Numbered from the stretch's first letter, positions 1 through 8,827 are shown. The stretch is 64,000 nucleotides of DNA from Halorubrum sp. DM2 (GCF_901686465.1 NZ_LR594487.1:1795650-1859649); one strand, 5' to 3'. Translations and numbers: made by a program. Notes: generated by a model from the sequence alone, not told the origin.

Positions 1-678
1 GGCGTCCGGATCGTGCGCGGAATCGAACTCCGCGTCGACGCCGGCTTCGAGCGGCTCGACCTCCTCGGGTACGGCGTGGAACACACCGACGCCCTCGACG
101 CGGAGATCGACCGCCTCCAGCGCGACCGCCGGGAGCGCGGCGCGGCGATCCTCGACGCGGTCGAGGAGCGGCTCGGCGTCGACCTCGGTGTCGAACCCCG
201 GGCCGGACTGGGACGACCGCACATCGCCCGGGCCGTCGACGAGTCCGACGCGCCCTACGACTACGCCGCGGCGTTCGACGAACTGATCGGCGACGACGGG
301 CCCTGTTACGTCGCGCGCGAGGTGACCCCGCTCGACGAGGGACTCGACCTCCTCGCGGACGCGTGCGCGCTCGTCGGGCTGGCGCACCCGTTCCGGTACG
401 AGCGCGTCGACGAGGCGCTCTCGGTCGCCCGCGAGCGGGACGCGGTCGACGCCGTCGAGCGGTTCTACCCGTACGGCCGCGCGGTCGACGACGCGCGGAT
501 CGACCGCGTCGCCGCCGAGGCCGACCTGCTCAAGACCGGCGGTACCGACGCGCACGAACGGACGCTCGGCGTCGCGGGGCTGACGGGATCGGCGTTCGCC
601 CCGGTCCGGAAGCGCCTCCCCGAGCCGGTCCCGATCGAGGAGGGCTCCGCCGGAGCGACGACCGACGAACAGGATTAA
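1..678 (+). CDS. PHP-domain metal-dependent phosphoesterase (5' truncated by window edge)
   Basis: The reading frame is open from base 1, so the N-terminus lies outside the window; the visible part is 225 residues. PHP proteins are metal-dependent phosphoesterases (DNA polymerase PHP, histidinol-phosphatase and YciV/TrpH-like families). Visible PHP landmarks are a GIEL segment near the start (metal-ligand Glu), GRPHIARAV (His), a later LAHPFRY (His) and the closing TGGTDAH motif (Asp and His). The first HxH metal motif expected at the N-terminus is missing only because of the edge. The C-terminal tail is short and polar. The family is clear; the physiological substrate cannot be read from sequence. 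Confidence 0.85.
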   Translation, partial: GVRIVRGIELRVDAGFERLDLLGYGVEHTDALDAEIDRLQRDRRERGAAILDAVEERLGVDLGVEPRAGLGRPHIARAVDESDAPYDYAAAFDELIGDDGPCYVAREVTPLDEGLDLLADACALVGLAHPFRYERVDEALSVARERDAVDAVERFYPYGRAVDDARIDRVAAEADLLKTGGTDAHERTLGVAGLTGSAFAPVRKRLPEPVPIEEGSAGATTDEQD

Positions 679-703
679 GCCCGCGCCGAACGGAGTGGTG
701 CGT

Positions 704-868
704 ATGCGGTGTCACTACTGCGACCGGGAGGCCACGTACGAGGCCGAGCAGCGCGGCGTGGTCGTCGGGCTCTGCGAGTCGCACTTCAAACAGCGCGTCG
801 AGGAGCTCGCGGAGTCGGACGAGCTGGCGGAGCTCCGAGACCGAATCGACATCGAGTCCTCCGAGTAG
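704..868 (+). CDS. Small zinc-finger protein, 54 aa
   Basis: A 54-residue protein begins with MRCHYCDREA and carries Cys3, Cys6, Cys24 and His27, a CxxC-x17-CxxH arrangement typical of a single treble-clef or zinc-ribbon finger. The rest is an acidic helix (residues 28-54). It lies 25 nt after the PHP gene and on the same strand, so it may be co-transcribed. I recognise it as the kind of conserved small zinc-finger protein common in haloarchaea; the function is unknown, and nucleic-acid or protein binding is only inferred from the finger. Confidence 0.75.
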   Translation: MRCHYCDREATYEAEQRGVVVGLCESHFKQRVEELAESDELAELRDRIDIESSE

Positions 869-984
869 TCGCACTGTTTCGCCCTCCTCCGCGTCGGACC
901 TCCGGCCCCACCGGTGGCACTCGGCCACCGAACGCCCCGCTTCGAGACGAACGCTAAAAGACCGCGCGGGGCCAACGCCCCCAC

Positions 985-1965
985 ATGGACCTCACGGACC
1001 GGCCACGCCGACTCCGGACCGACGGCGTTCGCCCGCTGGTCGCCGAGACCGACCTCTCGGCGTCCGACCTGGTCGCACCCGTCTTCGTCGACGCGACGAC
1101 CGACGAGCGCGTGCCGATCGAGACGATGCCGGGCCACGAGCGCGTCCCGGTCGAACAGGCGGTCGACCGCGTCGAGGAGATCACCGAGACCGGCGTCGAG
1201 ACCGTGATCCTCTTCGGCGTCCCCGAGTCGAAAGACCCCGAGGGGAGCCGGGCGTACGCCGACGACGGCGTCGTCCAGCGGGCAATCCGGCGGATCGACG
1301 CGGAGACGGACGCGACGGTGATCGGCGACGTCTGCCTCTGTGAGTACACCGATCACGGCCACTGCGGCGTGATCGAGGAGTCCGCCGAGACGGACCCGAC
1401 GCTCACCGTCAAAAACGACGAGACGCTCGACCTCCTCGCGAAGACCGCCGTCTCGCAGGCCGACGCGGGCGCGGACGTGGTCGCCCCCTCCGCGATGACC
1501 GACGGGCAGGTGGGCGCGATCCGCGAGGCGCTCGACGACGCGGGCCACGAGGGCGTCGCGGTCCTGAGCTACGCCGCGAAGTACGAGTCCGCCTTCTACG
1601 GCCCGTTCCGTGACGCCGCCGACGGCGCGCCCGCGTTCGGCGACCGCCGCCACTACCAGATGGACCCCGCGAACCGCCGCGAGGCGCTCCGGGAGGCGCG
1701 CCTCGACGCCGAGCAGGGTGCCGACGTGTTGATGGTGAAACCCGGGCTACCGTACCTCGACATCGTCGGCGACCTCCGCCGGGAGTTCGACCGGCCGATC
1801 GCGGCGTACAACGTCTCCGGCGAGTACGCGATGCTCCACGCCGCCGCCGAGAAGGGGTGGCTCGACTTGGAGGCGACCGCGCTGGAGTCGCTCACGGCGC
1901 TCAAGCGCGCGGGCGCGGACCTAATAATCACGTACTTCGCCGAGGACGTGGCCGACCACTTATAA
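985..1965 (+). CDS. hemB: Delta-aminolevulinic acid dehydratase (porphobilinogen synthase)
   Basis: This 326-residue enzyme condenses two 5-aminolevulinate molecules to porphobilinogen in tetrapyrrole (haem, cobamide) synthesis. The zinc-site cluster CLCEYTDHGHC is seen at residues 117-127 (Cys117, Cys119, Cys127), so this is the zinc-dependent type. Two active-site lysines are visible: Lys199 in SYAAKYESAFYGP and the Schiff-base Lys252 in MVKPGLPYLD. The length is full for the family. A TATA-like 'gctaaaag' lies about 30 nt before the ATG, giving a short or leaderless mRNA. Structured repeat copy A begins 53 nt downstream of the stop. Confidence 0.97.
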   Translation: MDLTDRPRRLRTDGVRPLVAETDLSASDLVAPVFVDATTDERVPIETMPGHERVPVEQAVDRVEEITETGVETVILFGVPESKDPEGSRAYADDGVVQRAIRRIDAETDATVIGDVCLCEYTDHGHCGVIEESAETDPTLTVKNDETLDLLAKTAVSQADAGADVVAPSAMTDGQVGAIREALDDAGHEGVAVLSYAAKYESAFYGPFRDAADGAPAFGDRRHYQMDPANRREALREARLDAEQGADVLMVKPGLPYLDIVGDLRREFDRPIAAYNVSGEYAMLHAAAEKGWLDLEATALESLTALKRAGADLIITYFAEDVADHL

Positions 1966-2018
1966 TCGGATTATAATCAGATTTTGGAGGCTATTGCTCC
2001 CTCTCTGACCGTTCTACG

Positions 2019-2322
2019 CTGGCGCGCGCCTGCGAGGCCGCCTTGCGGCCGAGCAGCGTCGCGCGAGGGAGTCGGTCGCCGGAGCAACGCGGAGGCGACC
2101 GACGAGGCTGGGGAGGCGCGAGGTGCGGTGCGGGGCGGGACTCGAAGGGGCAGCCGCGAGGGCGAAGGCGCGCGACGTAAGCACCGCAGGAGCGAACGCA
2201 GTGAGCGACGAGGAGCGTGGTTCGAGAGAGCGAAGCTCTCTCGTCATCACGAAAGGCGCTTCGCGCCTTTCGAACGACAGCGAGCGCACCGAGTCCTCGC
2301 GGCTGGGGCTTCGGTGGTCTCC
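2019..2322 (+). repeat. Structured GC-rich repeat, copy A (downstream of hemB)
   Basis: About 300 nt between hemB and the convergent ferredoxin gene, with no credible protein. It starts with a 'ggcgcgcgcctgcgagg' head, then hairpin H1 (ggccgc/gcggcc), a 'cgcgcgagggagtcg' block, hairpin H2 (tcggtcgcc 2072-2080 with ggcgaccga 2094-2102), a 'gaggctggggaggcg' block, then 'ggactcgaaggggcag'. A long-range stem (cagccgcgagg 2151-2161 with cctcgcggctg 2295-2305) encloses two further hairpins (gagagc/gctctc and aaaggcgc/gcgccttt). It ends with 'ggggcttcggtggtct'. Homologous copies are at 29561-29865, 57616-57990 and 61936-62244. Confidence 0.85.
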
Positions 2323-2393
2323 GCATCGAAAGTGGCTCGACCGTACCGCACAACGGGAATCCCGAAGCGTTCCGCTCACCCGTCTCCGATCGA

Positions 2394-2636
2394 TTATACC
2401 ACCTGCTCGCCGTCGTCGTCGTACACTTCGATCGCGTCGACGGGGCAGCTTCGGGCCGCGAACTTCGCGTCCAGTTCTTCGCCGTCTGGGACTTCGACGA
2501 CGAACAGATCCGGCTCAGCCTCGGTACTGTCGGCGAGGTCCGCCTTCCCGTCGTTCAGGTTCTTCTCGAAGGCGTCCCACTCGGCGACGCACTGGAACAT
2601 TCCGACGCAGGTGTCGCGGTCGAACTCGACGCGCAT
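2394..2636 (-). CDS. Single-cluster ferredoxin (3Fe-4S/4Fe-4S type), 80 aa
   Basis: A small acidic electron carrier. Starting from MRVEFDRDTC gives 80 residues, the normal length; a longer in-frame extension upstream is low-complexity and was not used. Cluster ligands visible are Cys10 and Cys16 (CVGMFQC) and Cys64 followed by Pro65 (SCPVDAI). The middle position of the classical CxxCxxC motif is not cysteine (C-x5-C), as in 3Fe-4S or Asp-ligated ferredoxins. The start is directly followed by the conserved beta strand expected in these ferredoxins. The partner is unknown. The gene converges on hemB, with repeat copy A between them. Confidence 0.88.
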   Translation of the reverse strand: MRVEFDRDTCVGMFQCVAEWDAFEKNLNDGKADLADSTEAEPDLFVVEVPDGEELDAKFAARSCPVDAIEVYDDDGEQVV

Positions 2637-2847
2637 ACTGTGGGTACGAACAGCGAGTACAAAGCCGTGGCGGGGTTCCCGCGCCCCGGTCGGAACCCCC
2701 GTTCCGTGACGGTTCCCGTACGCCGGGAGATCTCCCGGACGATGAGGGTATGTCACCTCCCGACCGTAGTGAAATCGCCCGCTGACGCCGACGCCCTCCG
2801 CCGTTCTCCGCCGGGCCGTTTTTAATCCGGACGCGCGTTTCCCCCGC

Positions 2848-3627
2848 ATGGAACCGGACGGACACGCGCTCCGATCGGCGCTCTACAAGCGCGCGGACGT
2901 GTTTCGGAGCCTCGCCGACGCGCCCGCGAGCAAGCCGGAACTCGTCGATCGGCTGTCGAGTTCGCGGTCGACGGTCGACCGCGCAATCGCCGATCTGGAA
3001 GACGTCGACTGCGTCGAGTCGTGCGGCGGGACGTACTCTCTCACCGCGACGGGTCGGTTCGCACTCGCCGAACACGACCGCTACGCGGCCGCAACGCGGA
3101 CGGTCGAGCGGGCGGCCCCGCTGTTGAACGAGCTCCCGGACGACGCGTCGCTTCCGTCGGCGTTCCTCACCGGGGCGACCGTGACCGTCGCGGACCCGCA
3201 CGCGCCGTCCGAGGCGGCGACGGCGAGCAGCGAACTCCTCGAACGGGCGACGGCGATGCGGGGGCTGGCTCCGACCGTGCTCAAGTCGGACGTGTTCATC
3301 CTGAACCGGGCGCTCGATCGCGAAGGACTCAACGTGGAGGTGATCGCCGAGCCGGAGGTGGTCGAGGCGCTCTCCGCGCTCTCTGACACGCCGGTCGCGT
3401 CGCTCGTCTCCCGCAACTCCTTCTCTCTGTACCGCAGCGCGGGTCCGCTCCCGTACGCGCTGTGGCTGATCGAGACCCCGGAGGGGGACCACGCGGGGAT
3501 CACGTTCCGACAGACCGGAGACGCCACCGGGATGGTGGTGAACGACTCGCCGGCCGCGGTCGAATGGGCGGACGCGGAGCTGACGTCGCGCCGCGAGGCG
3601 GCCACTCCCATCGATCGCCCGGTTTAA
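2848..3627 (+). CDS. Winged-helix transcriptional regulator with FilR1-type C-terminal domain
   Basis: This 259-residue protein has an N-terminal winged helix: residues ~8-75 include SKPELVDRLSSSRSTVDRAIADLE, with the recognition helix around SRSTVDRAIADL and a wing ending in YSLTATGRFAL. The remaining ~170 residues resemble the ligand-sensing middle/C-terminal domain of the methanogen regulator FilR1, a common haloarchaeal architecture. The TATA box 'gtttttaat' lies about 28 nt before the ATG, implying a leaderless transcript. It is divergent from the ferredoxin gene with a 211-bp shared promoter region, so ferredoxin regulation is possible but unproven. Confidence 0.8.
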   Translation: MEPDGHALRSALYKRADVFRSLADAPASKPELVDRLSSSRSTVDRAIADLEDVDCVESCGGTYSLTATGRFALAEHDRYAAATRTVERAAPLLNELPDDASLPSAFLTGATVTVADPHAPSEAATASSELLERATAMRGLAPTVLKSDVFILNRALDREGLNVEVIAEPEVVEALSALSDTPVASLVSRNSFSLYRSAGPLPYALWLIETPEGDHAGITFRQTGDATGMVVNDSPAAVEWADAELTSRREAATPIDRPV

Positions 3628-3653
3628 TTCGCTCGCGGTCGATACCACCGACG

Positions 3654-3908
3654 ATGACCACCGTCTGGCTCGTCGACCGGCAGTTCGACTCGAAGGGGCT
3701 CGTCCGGCTCACCTACGCCACCGAGGACGGCGAACGGATGCACACGAAGGAGTTGGCCGAACAGCGGCTCGTCACCGGCGACGGGATCACCGCCGGTCGC
3801 GAGGTCGAGGAGACCGCGCTCGGCGAGAGCCCGGCCGACGAGGTCGAACGGTTCGCGACGGAGGCGTCGAAGATGGCCGCTGAACACGACCTCGACGACC
3901 GGGTCTGA
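3654..3908 (+). CDS. Conserved small haloarchaeal protein, 84 aa, unknown function
   Basis: An 84-residue acidic protein starting MTTVWLVDRQFDSKG. The first ~40 residues read as a small beta-rich fold (WLVDRQF, LVRLTYATEDGE), followed by a helical tail (ADEVERFATEASKMAAEH). No catalytic or metal motif is visible. It follows the regulator by 26 nt on the same strand, so it may share its transcript. I do not recognise a function. The start ATG was chosen because the longer frame overlaps the upstream gene and has shadow-like composition. Confidence 0.7.
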   Translation: MTTVWLVDRQFDSKGLVRLTYATEDGERMHTKELAEQRLVTGDGITAGREVEETALGESPADEVERFATEASKMAAEHDLDDRV

Positions 3909-3993
3909 ACGCCTAAATCCGCCCGAATCCCCCACTCGGCCGCGCTACCGTCTCCGCGTAACCGAGTCCGTTAAGGGGGAACCGGCGGAACGT

Positions 3994-6681
3994 GTGGCTG
4001 AAATGCCCAGTGGAGAGTACGACCCCGACGCCGTCGAGCCGCGGTGGCAGCGGCGATGGGTCGACGAGGAGACGTACGCCTACCCCGACGAGGATCCGGT
4101 CGATCCGAACACGGTCTTCTCCATCGACACCCCGCCGCCGACGGTATCGGGCAGCCTCCACATGGGCCACCTGTACGGGTTCACCCTCCAGGACTTCGTC
4201 GCCCGCTTCGAGCGGATGAACGGCGGCGCGACCTTCTTCCCGTTCGGCTACGATGACAACGGGATCGCCTCCGAGCGCCTGACGGAGGACGAGCTCGACA
4301 TCCGCCATCAGGAGTTCGAGCGCCGCGAGTTCCAGGCGAAGTGCCGCGAGGTGTGCGCCGACTACGAGGAGCAGTTCACCGAGAACGTCCAGTCGCTCGG
4401 CGTCTCCGTCGACTGGGACCACACCTACCAGACGATCGAGCCGCGCGTCCAGCGCGTCTCCCAGCTGTCGTTCGTCGACCTGTACGATCAGGGCCGCGAG
4501 TACCGCGAGAAGGCTCCGGCGATCTGGTGTCCCGAGTGCGAGACCGCCATCTCGCAGGTCGAGACCGAGGACGACGAACAGGCCAGCCACTTCAACGACA
4601 TCGCCTTCGACGTCGCCGGAAGCGACGAGAACGGCGACCTCCCCGACGAGTTCGTCATCTCGACGACGCGCCCCGAACTCCTCCCGGCCTGCGTCGCCGT
4701 CTTCGTCCACCCGGACGACGACGAGAACCAGGACCTCGTCGGCGAGTCCGCCGAGGTCCCGCTGTTCGGCCACGAGGTGCCGATCATCGCCGACGAGCGC
4801 GTCGACACCGAGACCGGCTCCGGCATCGTGATGTGCTGTACGTTCGGCGACCAGAACGACATCGAGTGGTACCAGGTCCACGACCTCGACCTCCGGGTCG
4901 CCATCGACGAGTCCGGCCACATGACGGAGGTCGCCGAGGAGTACGAGGGCCTCCACTCCTCGGAGGCCGGCGAGGCCATCGTCGAGGACCTCGACGAGGC
5001 GGGCGCGCTGTTGGACCGCCGCGACATCACCCACACGGTCAACGTCCACGAGCGCTGCGGGACGAGCGTCGAGTTCCTCGTCACCGAGCAGTGGTACGTC
5101 GAGATGCTCGACAAGACGGACGAGTACCTCGACGTCGGCCGGGAGATGGAGTGGTCGCCCGAGAAGATGTTCACCCGGTACGAACACTGGGTCGAGGGGC
5201 TCCAGTGGGACTGGCTCATCTCCCGCCAGCGCTCCTCCGGCATCCCGTTCCCGGTGTGGTACTGCGAGGACTGCGGCGAGGAGATCATCGCCGAGAAGGT
5301 GGACCTCCCCGTCGACCCGCTCTCCGACGACCCGCCCGTCGACGCCTGCCCCGAGTGCGGGCACGACGGGTTCGAGCCCGAGGACGACGTGCTCGACACG
5401 TGGGCCACCTCCAGCCTGACGCCGCTCATCAACGCCGGCTGGGACTGGGACGAGGAGGCCGGGGAGTTCACGATGGAGCGCCCGGAGCTGTATCGGTTCG
5501 ACCTCCGGCCGCAGGGTCACGACATCATCAGTTTCTGGCTGTTCCACACGCTCGTCAAGTGCTACGAGCACACCGGCGAGGTGCCGTTCGAGGAGACGAT
5601 GATCAACGGGCACGTCTTGGACGAGAACCGCGAGAAGATGTCCAAGTCCGTCGGCAACGTCGTCGAACCCGAGACGGTCTTGGAGGAGTTCCCGGTCGAC
5701 GCCACGCGCTACTGGGCGGCCGGGACCGCGGTCGGCGACGACTTCCCGTTCAAGGAGAAGGACCTCCGCGCGGGCGAGAAGCTGATCCGGAAGCTGTGGA
5801 ACGCCTCGAAGCTCGTCGAGTCGCTCGCGCCGGAGCCGCTCCCGGCCGAGCCGGACGACGGCCTGCGCGAACTCGACCGCTGGCTGCTGGCCGAGCTCGA
5901 CGCCGAGGTCGAGCGGCTCACCGACCTGCTCGAAGAGCGCGCGTTCTCGAAGGCCCGGGACGAACTCCGGAGCTTCTTCTGGAACACGTTCTGTGACGAC
6001 TACCTCGAGATCGCGAAACAGCGCGACGACGACGCGGCGGCGTACACGCTCCGGACCGCACACCGCCGGTTCCTGAAGCTGTTCGCGCCGCTGCTCGCGC
6101 ACGTCACGGAAGAACTGTGGCACGACATGTACGCCGACGCCGTGCCGGACGCCGCCGATGTCGACGGGATCCGCCTCGCGGACGGCGCGAGCGAGTCGGT
6201 CCACCTCGCCGACTGGCCCGAGCCGCTTAGTGTCGAGGCCGACCGCGACGCCGGAACCGCGGCGACCGCAGTCGTCGGCGCGCTCCGGAAGTACAAAAGC
6301 GAGAACCAGCTCCCGCTCACCGCCCCGCTCGACGCCGTCGAGGTGTACGCCGACGTCCGCGGGTTCGAGGACGACATCACTGGCGTCATGCACGTCGACG
6401 ACCTCGCGGTCCACCCCGACGGCGACGCACCCGTCGAGACGGTTATCACCGGTATCGACCTCGATTACGCCACTGTCGGTCCGAAGTACGGCGACCAGGT
6501 CGGCGACATCGAGGCCGCGCTGGCGCAGGGTGACTACGAGATCGACGGCGACGAACTCCGCGTCGCGGGCGTCACGCTGGTCGACGACGAGTTCGCGGTC
6601 GAAGAAGAGCGACAGTATCAGGGCGAGGGCGAACTGCTTCAGGCGGACGACGTCGTCGTCATCGTCCGAAACGAGGCGTAG
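3994..6681 (+). CDS. valS: Valine--tRNA ligase
   Basis: A class I aminoacyl-tRNA synthetase of 895 residues charging tRNA-Val. The HIGH-type motif is GSLHMGHLYG (about residue 54), and the KMSKS motif is EKMSKSVGN (about residue 547). The editing (CP1) domain lies between them and includes a zinc-ribbon-like CPECETAISQ. After KMSKS come the anticodon-binding helical domain (RWLLAELDAEVERL) and a short acidic C-terminal domain. I chose the GTG at 3994 because 'ccgttaagg' at ~3969 sits at TATA spacing for a leaderless message; the ATG at 4003 is an alternative that removes only three residues. Confidence 0.97.
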   Translation: MAEMPSGEYDPDAVEPRWQRRWVDEETYAYPDEDPVDPNTVFSIDTPPPTVSGSLHMGHLYGFTLQDFVARFERMNGGATFFPFGYDDNGIASERLTEDELDIRHQEFERREFQAKCREVCADYEEQFTENVQSLGVSVDWDHTYQTIEPRVQRVSQLSFVDLYDQGREYREKAPAIWCPECETAISQVETEDDEQASHFNDIAFDVAGSDENGDLPDEFVISTTRPELLPACVAVFVHPDDDENQDLVGESAEVPLFGHEVPIIADERVDTETGSGIVMCCTFGDQNDIEWYQVHDLDLRVAIDESGHMTEVAEEYEGLHSSEAGEAIVEDLDEAGALLDRRDITHTVNVHERCGTSVEFLVTEQWYVEMLDKTDEYLDVGREMEWSPEKMFTRYEHWVEGLQWDWLISRQRSSGIPFPVWYCEDCGEEIIAEKVDLPVDPLSDDPPVDACPECGHDGFEPEDDVLDTWATSSLTPLINAGWDWDEEAGEFTMERPELYRFDLRPQGHDIISFWLFHTLVKCYEHTGEVPFEETMINGHVLDENREKMSKSVGNVVEPETVLEEFPVDATRYWAAGTAVGDDFPFKEKDLRAGEKLIRKLWNASKLVESLAPEPLPAEPDDGLRELDRWLLAELDAEVERLTDLLEERAFSKARDELRSFFWNTFCDDYLEIAKQRDDDAAAYTLRTAHRRFLKLFAPLLAHVTEELWHDMYADAVPDAADVDGIRLADGASESVHLADWPEPLSVEADRDAGTAATAVVGALRKYKSENQLPLTAPLDAVEVYADVRGFEDDITGVMHVDDLAVHPDGDAPVETVITGIDLDYATVGPKYGDQVGDIEAALAQGDYEIDGDELRVAGVTLVDDEFAVEEERQYQGEGELLQADDVVVIVRNEA

Positions 6682-6705
6682 ATTTCCGCCGCCGACCCGT
6701 TTCTC

Positions 6706-7761
6706 TCACAGGTCCGTACCGACCGCGTCCTCGACCGACTCGAACCCGTCACGGTCGAGCAGCTCCAGAAGGCCCTCGTTGATGTCGCGCGCGAGTCCCG
6801 GCCCCTCGTAGACGAGTCCGGTGTACAGTTGGACCATCGAAGCGCCCGCTCGTATCTTCTCGTACGCGCCCGCGGCGTCGGAGACGCCGCCGACCCCGAT
6901 CACCGGAACGTCGGTCCGCTCCGCGACGAACCGCACCCGATCCGTCGCCAGCGACTCGATCGGCTTCCCCGAGAGCCCGCCCCGCTCGGCCCGGTTGTGG
7001 CTCCGGAGCGAGTCCGGGCGCGACGTCGTCGTGTTGGTCGCGATGACGCCGTCGAGGTCGAGGTCGTCGACGACCGCGAGCGCGTCCGCGACGGCCGGGT
7101 CAGGGAGATCGGGTGAGAGCTTCACGAGGAGCGGGTCGGCACCGGCGTCGTCGAGCGTTCCGAGGATGCGCTCTAAGGCGGCCCGGTTCTGGAGTTCACG
7201 GAGCCCCGGCGTGTTGGGGCTGGAGACGTTGACGACGAAGTAGTCGCCCGCGTCCGCGACGCGCTCGTACGTGTACAGGTAGTCGTCGGGGGCGTCGGCG
7301 AGGGGCGTCGACTTGGACTTCCCGATGTTGATCCCGACCGGCACGTCCGGGAGGGGGTCGCGGTCGAGACGCTCTCCGACCCTGTCCGCGCCCTCGTTGT
7401 TGAACCCCATCCGGTTGACGAGCGCTTCGTCCTCCGGGAGTCGAAACAGTCGCGGGCGTGGGTTCCCCGGCTGCCGTTCGGCGGTGACCCCACCGATCTC
7501 GACGTGTCCGAACCCGAGCGAGGCCAACGCCCGCGGCACCTCCGCGTTCTTGTCGAACCCGGCGGCGACGCCCACCGGATTCGAGAACGTCGACCCGAAC
7601 GCGTCGACCGCGAGTCGCTCGTCGTCGACCGTGTACCGCTCGGCGAGCGCCGACCCGACCGGCGTCCCCTGAACGCCGCCGAGCAGTCGATGAATCAGTC
7701 CGTGTGCGGTCTCCGGTGGAAGCCGGAACAGTGCCGGTTTCAACAGGTCGTACGCGCCCAT
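6706..7761 (-). CDS. pyrD: Dihydroorotate dehydrogenase (quinone), class 2
   Basis: A 351-residue FMN enzyme that oxidises dihydroorotate to orotate in pyrimidine synthesis, passing electrons to membrane quinones. Visible family motifs are GVAAGFDKNAE (FMN/substrate), NRMGFNNEG, the active-site VNVSSPNTPGLREL (class 2 uses the serine), LLVKLSPDL, IATNTTTSRP and the FMN phosphate-binding IGVGGVSDAAGAYEKI. The N-terminal amphipathic helix (YDLLKPALFRLPPETAHGL) is characteristic of membrane-associated class 2 enzymes. I start at MGAYDLL because class 2 proteins begin there; ten extra upstream codons are possible. It is convergent with valS. Confidence 0.95.
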   Translation of the reverse strand: MGAYDLLKPALFRLPPETAHGLIHRLLGGVQGTPVGSALAERYTVDDERLAVDAFGSTFSNPVGVAAGFDKNAEVPRALASLGFGHVEIGGVTAERQPGNPRPRLFRLPEDEALVNRMGFNNEGADRVGERLDRDPLPDVPVGINIGKSKSTPLADAPDDYLYTYERVADAGDYFVVNVSSPNTPGLRELQNRAALERILGTLDDAGADPLLVKLSPDLPDPAVADALAVVDDLDLDGVIATNTTTSRPDSLRSHNRAERGGLSGKPIESLATDRVRFVAERTDVPVIGVGGVSDAAGAYEKIRAGASMVQLYTGLVYEGPGLARDINEGLLELLDRDGFESVEDAVGTDL

Positions 7762-7855
7762 CGTCTGAGTCTCGTCACGAGCGACAATCAATCCGCCGAC
7801 CGCAACCGACGCCGCCGCTGGGACGGATCTTCGAGACGTAGTACCGCGCTCGGCG

Positions 7856-8059
7856 TCAGAAGTCGTGTTCGAGCTGGTCCGGATTCGCGTCCGCCTTCTA
7901 GATGATTATCTTGCCGTCTCGGACTCGGACGAACACCTCGTCACCGATATCCATGCCGGCGACGGCGAGCTCGTCCTCGTGGAGGTTCACGTGGACGTTG
8001 TGGTACTCCCCCTCGTCGTCTTTCGCGCCACTGGGGCTGAGCTTCTTTTTACGGACCAT
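7856..8059 (-). pseudogene. Small AbrB-like protein interrupted by an in-frame TAG
   Basis: The intact part (stop codon at 7898-7900) encodes 53 residues, MVRKKKLSPSG...RVRDGKIII, with the short beta-hairpin look of AbrB/SpoVT-type swapped-hairpin proteins (HVNLHEDELAVAGMDIGDEVFVRV). Directly after the TAG the same frame continues with KADANPDQLEHDF and then TGA, a typical polar haloarchaeal C-terminal tail. A single C-to-T change (CAG to TAG) would explain the break and would give a 67-residue protein. The domain core is complete, so the shortened product may still fold. The AbrB assignment is inference from the strand pattern. Confidence 0.55.
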
Positions 8060-8222
8060 CGCGGGTGTGCTTGTCGCACTTCGCAATAGCAGACACATAA
8101 GTGTTGTTTACCCGATTTTCCCTCGCTCGCGTCTCCGCGCGCCGTAGCGTTCGAGGGAACTCGGACGGGATCCGAACGCCGTCGCGCCCGTCTCCGTCCG
8201 GAAACCGTAACCAGTGCCCGGT

Positions 8223-8280
8223 ATAATATATAAATGTTGTGCCGCACAGCTTTCATTTTCCCGATATATTTATTACACAC
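8223..8280 (+). promoter_or_regulatory. AT-rich promoter region of the MC1 gene
   Basis: Two TATA-like stretches ('ataatatataaat' at ~8223 and 'gatatatttatta' at ~8262) interrupt the surrounding high GC 35-90 nt upstream of the MC1 start codon. The second is placed for a transcript with a short leader of about 20 nt. Strong, duplicated TATA elements fit an abundantly expressed chromatin protein. Sequence inspection only; no transcript start is known. Confidence 0.5.
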
Positions 8281-8310
8281 TGTGTGCTGGTGTCTCATGG
8301 AGGCAAAACC

Positions 8311-8640
8311 ATGGTACGTGAAGACGGTAAGCGAAACTTTGCCCTTCGAGAGGAAGACGGATCGGAACCGAGCGAGTTCTCGGGAAACATGCCGCGTCAG
8401 GCGGCACTCAAGGCCGCTCGAACGCTGGACCCGGCACCCTCTGAGGATGAGGCGGAGCGAACGACGCTTCGCCTCCGCGAGAAGGGGACCCGAAAGGTCC
8501 ACGAGTACGAGGGATGGGCCTGGAAGGACAGCGCCCCGGAGGTCGACGAGGCGGAGGAGGACTTCTGGCTCAACGACCTCGACGACATCACCAAGGCCAA
8601 CGTCTCGAAGCAAGGCATCGAGTACCTCGACGAGGAGTAG
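8311..8640 (+). CDS. MC1-family non-histone chromosomal protein
   Basis: A 109-residue architectural DNA-binding protein of the MC1 family, which bends DNA and compacts chromatin in methanogens and haloarchaea. The recognisable core reads RNFALREEDGS, then FSGNMPRQAALKAAR, then TTLRLREKGTRKVHEYEGW, closely following the classical MC1 order. Unlike the basic methanogen protein, the C-terminal third is acidic (VDEAEEDFWLNDLDD), as expected for halophilic adaptation. I chose the ATG at 8311 (MVREDGKRNF) because it gives the family start; the longer upstream frame adds hydrophobic, AT-rich promoter sequence. Confidence 0.92.
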   Translation: MVREDGKRNFALREEDGSEPSEFSGNMPRQAALKAARTLDPAPSEDEAERTTLRLREKGTRKVHEYEGWAWKDSAPEVDEAEEDFWLNDLDDITKANVSKQGIEYLDEE

Positions 8641-8800
8641 TCCTCTCCGGGCGCGTTGATTCCGATCTCTCCTTTTAGCCGTGGGTCGGAAGGACCCGGA
8701 TCGACGCGGAGACGCTATCTCGGACCGTGGCCCCCGCGTCGATCCGAGCCGGTCAGTCGTCTCTCCCGTCTCGGCATGAAACCGCATGACGTGGCGCAGA

Positions 8801-8827
8801 TGGTTCGACGGGGTTAAGTACAACCCC
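8801..8827 (+). promoter_or_regulatory. rRNA operon promoter motif P1
   Basis: The core 'tggttcgacggggttaagt' followed by 'acaacccc' matches the known haloarchaeal rRNA promoter layout (ttcgacgg, a TATA-like ttaagt, then a C-rich start region). A related motif lies ~102 nt downstream, as in other haloarchaeal rRNA operons with several tandem promoters. Confidence 0.65.

Noticed and set aside
2123-2785. Frames of 150-240 codons inside structured repeats A-D
   Set aside because: The frames differ between copies and are broken by hairpin replacement; conservation is at the level of blocks and pairing, not protein.
3913-6414. Long 833-codon open frame on the minus strand across valS
   Set aside because: It is the antisense shadow of valS: high GC and acidic-protein codon use keep the reverse frame open. 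Composition is unnatural (Arg/Val/Leu/Asp repeats) and no motif is present.
7898-7900. Amber codon read as pyrrolysine
   Set aside because: No pyl genes are in the window, and the context fits an ordinary CAG-to-TAG change; there is no reason to propose recoding.
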